DNA of 64,000 nucleotides, taken from contig VRUI01000006.1 in assembly GCA_019456225.1 (NCBI GenBank), forward strand, positions 1 through 64,000, written 5' to 3'. Shown in pieces: positions 59,262 through 64,000 of the stretch (its first letter is position 1; every line of letters starts with the position of its first letter). A program made the position numbers and the translations under genes. The notes beneath the pieces were generated by a model. That model was given only the letters and a program-made list of their open reading frames with translations. It searched no databases and was not told where the DNA came from. Source of the stretch: Planctomycetota bacterium (GTDB lineage Bacteria > Planctomycetota > Phycisphaerae > Sedimentisphaerales > Anaerohalosphaeraceae).

Positions 59262-60528
59262 ATTCTATCGCTTTATCAGCAATATCCCGCCGGCAGTACG
59301 CCCCGTCAAACGAGATCATATCGACTGCTTTATAGGCAAGCTCTTTCGCCTCTGCGACAGTATCGCCCAGCGCAGTCACGCCCAGCACTCGTCCGCCTGC
59401 CGTTACAATATCATCGCCTTTCTTCGCCGTCCCCGCGTGGAAGACCATAACCCCGTCAAGTTTGCCCGCCGCTTCCAGTCCGCTGATCTTTTTGCCTTTT
59501 TCGTAGTCGCCCGGATACCCGCCAGATGCCATCACAACACAAACCGCAACCCGCTCGTCCCATTCCAGCGTAACCTCATCCAGGTTGCCCATGCAAGTCG
59601 CCAGCATAACTTCGAGCAGATCGCTTTTCATCCGCATAAGTATCGGCTGGGTCTCCGGATCCCCGAACCTGGCATTAAATTCCAGCACACGCGGCCCCCC
59701 CTTGGTAAGCATGATCCCCGCATAGAGGATCCCTCGAAAAGTCGAACCTTCACGGTTCATCCCGTCAATAGTCGGCACCAGCACTTCCGCCGAGATCTGG
59801 TCCATCAGCTTATCAGTAACGCACCGAGCAGGGCAATACGCACCCATCCCGCCGGTATTGGGCCCCGTGTCTCCTTCGCCGATAGGCTTATGGTCCTGTG
59901 AGGTTTCCATCACGTAGATATTCCTGCCGTCGACAAACGCCAGGATCGACGCCTCTTCGCCGAGCAGTTTTTCCTCGACGATCACCTTCGCCCCGGCCTC
60001 GCCGAACAGATTTTCGCACATGATCTTTTCCGCAGCTATTATCCCGTCAGCCGGTTCGTCGCACACGAACACACCTTTTCCCTTGGCAAGTCCCGCAGCC
60101 TTGATGACGACCGCTTCGTCCCTGCTGGCGATATAGGCCTTGGCGTCCGGGAAATTGTCGAATATCCGGCTTTCGGCTGTAGGTATCGAGTTGGCCCGCA
60201 TGATCTCTTTGGCGAACGCCTTGTCAGCCTCGAGTTGTGCAGCCGCTCCGCTCGGACCGAAAGCTTTTATGCCTGCTGCCTCGAACGCGTCAACGATCCC
60301 CGCCGCAAGCGGATCTTCCGGGCCGATCACAGCCAGGGCAACATCCTTGCTCTGGGCAAATTTCACAAGTGCTTCGATGTCGTTGACGTCGATATCGACA
60401 TTTTTCCCATAATCTGCCGTTCCCGGGTTACCCGGAGCCGTGTAGAGTTTACCGAGTTTCGGTGATTGAGCAAGTTTCCACGCGATAGCGTGCTCACGAC
60501 CGCCGCTGCCGACAAGTAATACGTTCAT
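59254..60528 (-). CDS. purD: Phosphoribosylamine-glycine ligase (GAR synthetase)
   Basis: The 424-residue ATP-grasp enzyme begins NVLLVGSGGREHAIAWKL and has IGPEDPLAAGI, FGPSGAAAQLEADKAFAKE, VIKAAGLAKGKGVFVCD, DHKPIGEGDTGPNTGGMGAY and FNARFGDPETQPI, all typical. It makes glycinamide ribonucleotide in purine synthesis. AAGGGAA precedes ATG 60528. Confidence 0.96.
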   Translation of the reverse strand: MNVLLVGSGGREHAIAWKLAQSPKLGKLYTAPGNPGTADYGKNVDIDVNDIEALVKFAQSKDVALAVIGPEDPLAAGIVDAFEAAGIKAFGPSGAAAQLEADKAFAKEIMRANSIPTAESRIFDNFPDAKAYIASRDEAVVIKAAGLAKGKGVFVCDEPADGIIAAEKIMCENLFGEAGAKVIVEEKLLGEEASILAFVDGRNIYVMETSQDHKPIGEGDTGPNTGGMGAYCPARCVTDKLMDQISAEVLVPTIDGMNREGSTFRGILYAGIMLTKGGPRVLEFNARFGDPETQPILMRMKSDLLEVMLATCMGNLDEVTLEWDERVAVCVVMASGGYPGDYEKGKKISGLEAAGKLDGVMVFHAGTAKKGDDIVTAGGRVLGVTALGDTVAEAKELAYKAVDMISFDGAYCRRDIADKAIESN

Positions 60529-60625
60529 GACAATTCCCTTTTAAAGACCTAATAAAATCCGTTTACACCACCCAAAAAAGAATTTTACCCACAAAACCAA
60601 AAACCGTCAACTATAAAAGCACAGC

Positions 60626-60662
60626 AAACAAAAGCCCGAAGCGCTAGCGCAGGGATAAAACC
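60626..60662 (+). repeat. Intergenic copy of the menC-menE repeat
   Basis: Contains GAAGCGCTAGCGCAGGG, nearly identical to the linker repeat at 50853-50891. Its core GCGCTAGCGC is a perfect palindrome. Confidence 0.7.
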
Positions 60663-60712
60663 TCAAAAACCCAAACGCCATCCTGCAAAACCTGCACCGC
60701 TGTTTTAGCATG

Positions 60713-60747
60713 AAAAAAGCACGGACAACCCTTAAGATCGCCCGTGC
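60713..60747 (-). terminator. Terminator after the EF-hand gene, minus strand
   Basis: Read on the minus strand, GCACGG pairs with CCGTGC and is followed by six T residues (60713-60718 complement). It lies about 160 bases downstream of the EF-hand gene end. Confidence 0.5.
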
Positions 60748-60903
60748 CCGAAAGAATGATGTAAAAGCAAATTATTTGCTTTTATACGGATTTTAGAAAA
60801 ATCTCGTGCGTTTATTTGCGGGTAAAACCTTTTTTTACAATAACTTAAAACCTTTGCAACGCGTGAGAAATAAATACCATTGGTATTACGCAAGATTTGA
60901 GTT

Positions 60904-61848
60904 CTATTTTTTCTTCTTGCCTTTGCCCTTCCTGGAGCCTTTTGCCTTCTTATCCTTATCCCTCTTGGCCTTTTGTGCGTTTCTGATAGTCTTCTTAAGT
61001 TCCTTCATCTCGTCGGCAGACAGTTTTCCGTCCTTATTCTTGTCAGCCTCGGGGTGCTTTTTAAGAAGCCTTGCAGTACCTTGAGTTTTTCTAAATGCCA
61101 TAGCCTCTTCTGCGGTCAGTTTGCCATCTTTATTAGCATCGGCCTTAGGCATTCTCTTAAGCATCTTGGCAAGCTGTTCTTCGCTCGGACCCTTCTTTTT
61201 TGCACCCTTCTTAGGCCCTTTTTTCTTGTCAGTCTTCTTAACAGGAGCTTTTGCTTTTGTTTTGTTTTTAGCCTGGTTCCACTTATGAACCTCGCCCCTG
61301 GTAAGTTTACCATCTTTATTGGCATCCATTTTCGGGTTCTCGGCAAGCATTTTCTTAGCAACCTCAGCTGGCATAGGCCTGTTCATATACTTTTTCCTGA
61401 GAGCTTCCATCTCGCCCTTGTCGAGTTTGCCATCTTTATTCTTGTCAGCTTCTGGGTGTCTTTCAAGAATTCTCTTTACCATCTCAGGAGATGGATTCGT
61501 CCATGGATTGCGTTTTTTGACATCTGTAGTACGCTTTTTAGCGCTAGCTTTGCGGAAAGCGGCGATTTCTTCTCTGGACAGTTTGCCGTCTTTGTTCGTG
61601 TCGGCTTTCGGGTGGTCCTTAAGCATTTTAGCAGCCGTTTTCTCAGCCATAACTTTTCTGTAGGCCGCTCTCTCTTCTTTTGACACCTTGCCGTCTTTGT
61701 CCGTGTCGGCAGGGTTGTTTTTGCGTGCTTTAGCAGCAGGGCGTTTTCCTCTTGTTTTTTTGGGTGCCTTTTTGTCATCTGCGACCGCAACAGCTGCAAA
61801 AACCAGCATCAGCGACACCAAAACCAAATTCTTAACCAATTTCTTCAT
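60904..61848 (-). CDS. Secreted protein with six EF-hand-like loops
   Basis: The 314-residue protein starts at ATG 61848 (GGGAG upstream), has a signal peptide (to about residue 23) and six calcium-type loops of the form D-x-(N/D)-K-D-G-K-(L/V)-x-x-x-E, spaced 30-50 residues apart in lysine-rich linkers. It ends with a strongly basic tail. Similar EF-hand repeat proteins are abundant in planctomycetes. Calcium binding and an extracellular scaffold role are inferred. Confidence 0.85.
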   Translation of the reverse strand: MKKLVKNLVLVSLMLVFAAVAVADDKKAPKKTRGKRPAAKARKNNPADTDKDGKVSKEERAAYRKVMAEKTAAKMLKDHPKADTNKDGKLSREEIAAFRKASAKKRTTDVKKRNPWTNPSPEMVKRILERHPEADKNKDGKLDKGEMEALRKKYMNRPMPAEVAKKMLAENPKMDANKDGKLTRGEVHKWNQAKNKTKAKAPVKKTDKKKGPKKGAKKKGPSEEQLAKMLKRMPKADANKDGKLTAEEAMAFRKTQGTARLLKKHPEADKNKDGKLSADEMKELKKTIRNAQKAKRDKDKKAKGSRKGKGKKKK

Positions 61849-62040
61849 TTTGTTCTCCCATAAAAAAAATAACATTACACTTCATCGACCGCACTCGTGG
61901 CATTCACATATATAACGTATGCGACATGTTGTCGTATTTCAATTATAATTTTTTTTTATAACTTTCTTGAATATAAGTGCCAATTTTACAATAATAAACC
62001 TGATTCGCACATGCTAAATTTATATGATGAAAGGTTTTTA

Positions 62041-62346
62041 ATGTTGATACATAATGTTTTTTTTACTTTAAAGGACTCCTCGCAGCCGGTTATTGATGCT
62101 CTCGTTGCCGATTGCCATACATATCTTAAGGATCATCCCGGCGTTGTATTCTTTGCCGCAGGTGTCCTTGCCGCAGAACTTGACCGGCCGGTTAACGATC
62201 TGGATTTCCAGGTCGGCCTCCACGTAGTCTTCGAGAATATGGACTACCAAACCCAGTACCAGCAGCACCCAAAGCACATCGAGTTTATTGAAAAGAACAA
62301 AGGCAACTGGCAGAATGTGCGCGTATTTGATTCTGTTACCCGGTAA
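62041..62346 (+). CDS. Dabb (stress-responsive A/B barrel) protein
   Basis: The protein starts at ATG 62041, with GAAAGG upstream. It has the dimeric A/B-barrel pattern: HNVFFTLKD, YLKDHPGVVFFAAGV, LDFQVGLHVVFENMDYQTQYQQHPKHIEFI. About 101 residues, one barrel. Such proteins bind small molecules or act in stress response. A start about 48 residues earlier lacks a ribosome site. Confidence 0.8.
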   Translation: MLIHNVFFTLKDSSQPVIDALVADCHTYLKDHPGVVFFAAGVLAAELDRPVNDLDFQVGLHVVFENMDYQTQYQQHPKHIEFIEKNKGNWQNVRVFDSVTR

Positions 62347-62377
62347 CAAGTGACCTTTAGCACACCCTGCGCAACTG

Positions 62378-63184
62378 TTATAGTTGTGAGTATTTTGTTG
62401 GGATCAGGAACGTCTTTGTTATTTTTGATACTGTGTCTTTGTATTTTGGCAGCTTTTTCATTCGGTTCCATTCAGGGTGTGCCATGAATGCTTTCCAGTG
62501 TTTTTTGTGGGCGTCGATGTCCGATGCTGAGAGCATGTATGTCAGGTTCGGCACGTCGCTGCCGATGAGGGTTTCTCCGAAAAAGACGGGTGCGAGTTTT
62601 GTATCACGCATTACCTGGATCTCGCCGGTGTTGAACATGTCTACTTTCTTGCGGGCCTTGTTTTCGTTGTGGCTTTCGTAAATTCGCACTTCGAACATTC
62701 TCTGGGATCTTGTTTTTGTCTGGGCGGGGATCTCCATGGCTGGTATGCCCGCAAACGCCTTCATCAGGCGGCTTTCGATCCGAGTGAATGGGGGATTCTT
62801 TATGCCGAGTGCGAAATAATCGGTTGCTGCTCTATTGTAGTACTTGTCGGCTGCGAGTTTGTCGTTTAGTTTGGCAAAAGTTTGCAGTTTGGGATAGGTG
62901 ATCAGGACATAGATCGAGAAATCTTCGGGAGCATCCTTGACGGTGAAAACTCCGACATTATTGAGCGATATACGTTTAAGGGCCGGAAGCAGGGCCTTTT
63001 CGAGGTATGTGCTTACGACCTTTTGCTTTTCGGCTGATTCGATGCGATATACACGCAACTCATAGAACTCCTGTTTCTGTGCGGAGGATTTTATTTTTGC
63101 CGAATCGGCAGCATTGTGAGCTGTCGTGCAGGACATAGATAGAGTAATTAAGATAGCGGCCAGGATTACGGTAATTTTCTTCAT
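62378..63184 (-). CDS. NIPSNAP-family lipoprotein
   Basis: The 268-residue protein has a lipoprotein signal ending LSMSC (Cys 19). Two NIPSNAP-type domains follow: FYELRVYRIES near 40-50 and FEVRIYESHNENKARKKVDMFN near 168-190. An AAAGGAAAA site precedes ATG 63184. NIPSNAP proteins are small ferredoxin-like-fold proteins of unclear function; the lipid anchor places it in the envelope. Confidence 0.82.
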   Translation of the reverse strand: MKKITVILAAILITLSMSCTTAHNAADSAKIKSSAQKQEFYELRVYRIESAEKQKVVSTYLEKALLPALKRISLNNVGVFTVKDAPEDFSIYVLITYPKLQTFAKLNDKLAADKYYNRAATDYFALGIKNPPFTRIESRLMKAFAGIPAMEIPAQTKTRSQRMFEVRIYESHNENKARKKVDMFNTGEIQVMRDTKLAPVFFGETLIGSDVPNLTYMLSASDIDAHKKHWKAFMAHPEWNRMKKLPKYKDTVSKITKTFLIPTKYSQL

Positions 63185-63231
63185 GTCAAATTTTCCTTTT
63201 CTAATTGGTTCGTAAGCGGTTTATTATGAAA

Positions 63232-63630
63232 TTATTTAATGGCTAACGCCCTGGTTCTGATGAAATCTCCCAAGCCCCGGAATCCGTGGGATTTTGCTAA
63301 TGCCTTCAGGACGTCTTTTTCAATTAGCGACAGCCGGATGTTTACCTGTTCGGTTCTTGCGTTGTCATGTGCAGGCAGGGGGGGTGTTTCGTTCATTTCG
63401 ATCATCGTCGCCACGGCAGCGAACAAAGCTTCCCTGGTGTTTTTGACACAGGCGTTTGCGGTTTTGCCCTCGCCGTATACATTTGGCATTTCCAGACCCC
63501 GGCCATAGAACTCACCGTCCTCATTATCTAAAATAATCTGATAATTATCGACGATCTCATGCGCTAAGTCTTTGACTTCCTTATTAAAGGGCCTGTCCAT
63601 AGACGCATTCTTGATTTTGGCAGTTTTCAT
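63232..63630 (-). CDS. hicB: HicB-like antitoxin
   Basis: The 132-residue protein (start ATG 63630, AAGG eight bases upstream) has the partial RNase-H-like HicB fold with the segment GEFYGRGLEMPNVYGEGKTANACVKNTREAL and a C-terminal DNA-binding helix region (VNIRLSLIEKDVLKALAKSH). It neutralises HicA and represses the operon. It follows hicA. Confidence 0.82.
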   Translation of the reverse strand: MKTAKIKNASMDRPFNKEVKDLAHEIVDNYQIILDNEDGEFYGRGLEMPNVYGEGKTANACVKNTREALFAAVATMIEMNETPPLPAHDNARTEQVNIRLSLIEKDVLKALAKSHGFRGLGDFIRTRALAIK

Positions 63631-63692
63631 TTTCATTGCCTTGCAATTTAATTTCAATCAATTTAACTTTTCGACAGAAATCGATAAAGGCT

Positions 63693-63872
63693 TTACAACT
63701 TATCGACTTGTCTTACATAATACGGTTTTACGGTCGCTTTATGTACCGGGATACTGACTGGATTGCATCCTTTTTTGGTGAAAATGTGGTGCGAGCCGCT
63801 TATCCGGGTTAATTCATAGCCTTTATTTTCTAGTTTCTTTCTTACATTCTTAAATCTTTCCTCTTTAAACAT
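63693..63872 (-). CDS. hicA: HicA-like mRNA interferase toxin
   Basis: The 59-residue protein (start ATG 63872, GGAGT upstream) has a double-stranded-RNA-binding-like HicA fold with ELTRISGSHHIFTKKG, where the His is catalytic, and IPVHK...VRQVDKL. It cleaves mRNA when free of HicB. A frame extension upstream of 63872 has no ribosome site. With hicB it forms a type II toxin-antitoxin pair. Confidence 0.85.
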   Translation of the reverse strand: MFKEERFKNVRKKLENKGYELTRISGSHHIFTKKGCNPVSIPVHKATVKPYYVRQVDKL

Positions 63873-63914
63873 ATTAATATCAACTCCGTTTATATATATT
63901 ATATCAACAGATAA

Positions 63915-63943
63915 AGTATACGCTAAGCTATACATTATGTCAA
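63915..63943 (-). promoter_or_regulatory. Promoter of hicAB with overlapping inverted repeat
   Basis: On the minus strand a perfect TTGACA (63938-63943) and TATACT (63915-63920) are 17 bases apart. A GTATA...TATAC inverted repeat covers the spacer and -10, suitable as a HicB operator. Sequence beyond 63943 shows nothing else. Confidence 0.7.
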
Positions 63944-64000
63944 GCGTGAAATTACTTGATTTTCAGTATTCTTGATTTTTCTTGCAAAAATTGGGGGTTT

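Larger units (their letters stand above)
60529..60903. other. Intergenic region with repeat and terminator
   Basis: A 375-base gap between purD and the EF-hand gene (both minus). It contains the dispersed repeat copy (60626-60662) and a minus-strand terminator (60713-60747). No gene is visible. Confidence 0.5.

Overview
The window has two very different halves. Positions 1 to about 34,625 look like one end of an integrated mobile element. It is AT-rich and full of short unknown genes, DNA methyltransferases, nucleases and defence-type genes. It carries a tyrosine integrase (32963-34447, minus) and ends at a 20-base copy of a tRNA 3' end (34606-34625). Positions 34,626 to 64,000 look like ordinary chromosome: menaquinone synthesis (menF-menD-menB-menA-menC/menE), hisA, purD, and envelope and signalling genes. 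A PEP-CTERM protein, a VPVPGA-type sorting tail, tandem EF-hand secreted proteins, DUF502 and YiiX-type proteins together suggest a Planctomycetota bacterium, probably Phycisphaerae/Sedimentisphaerales. That taxonomic call is an inference from gene content, not a database match.

Element, left part (1-8.7 kb, mostly plus strand): a DUF3102-like gene runs off the left edge on the minus strand. It is followed by a ParB-methyltransferase fusion, an MT-A70 adenine methyltransferase, and 1.2 kb without a convincing gene but with a promoter-to-terminator unit that looks like a small RNA. Then comes a run of genes: a GHKL ATPase carrying a C-terminal HEFGH metallopeptidase motif, a zinc-ribbon protein, a radical SAM protein, a DUF2958 protein and five small unknowns. 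A second ParB-methyltransferase fusion converges on this run.

Element, middle and right (10.5-34.5 kb): a DUF5677-like protein with a small upstream ORF, a four-repeat Myb/SANT-like DNA-binding protein, an unknown plus-strand gene with an apparently leaderless start, and an HNH nuclease. From about 29.4 kb leftward to 15.3 kb runs a tightly packed minus-strand series that I read as a composite defence operon. Its order is: small unknown gene, PLD-SNF2 helicase, Eco57I-type methyltransferase, 4-TM membrane protein, pentapeptide-repeat K+-channel-like protein, NucS-like protein lacking its last catalytic motif, OLD-family nuclease, UvrD-like helicase. The last two form a Gabija-like pair. A consensus promoter (29360-29387) sits in front of it. 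Further right are a DUF5677-like gene, a DUF4238 gene, a HELVH putative metalloprotein, a PD-(D/E)XK nuclease and the integrase.

Chromosome: after the att fragment and two terminators come a YiiX-like amidase, VanZ, DUF502, a DJ-1/PfpI protein, a sterol-desaturase-like hydroxylase, a PEP-CTERM protein and a three-gene phospho-signalling operon (HPt-REC, CheY-like, CheX-like). The hisA-men cluster follows, where MenC and MenE are fused in one protein and a hotdog thioesterase stands convergent at the end. Then come a structured-RNA candidate, a rhomboid protease, an SH3-domain secreted protein, a giant AsmA-like protein, purD, an EF-hand protein, a Dabb protein, a NIPSNAP lipoprotein and a hicAB toxin-antitoxin pair with a consensus promoter. 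Degenerate heptamer (STRR-like) tracts recur between genes in this half only, and a palindromic dispersed repeat is found both intergenically and inside the menC/menE coding sequence.
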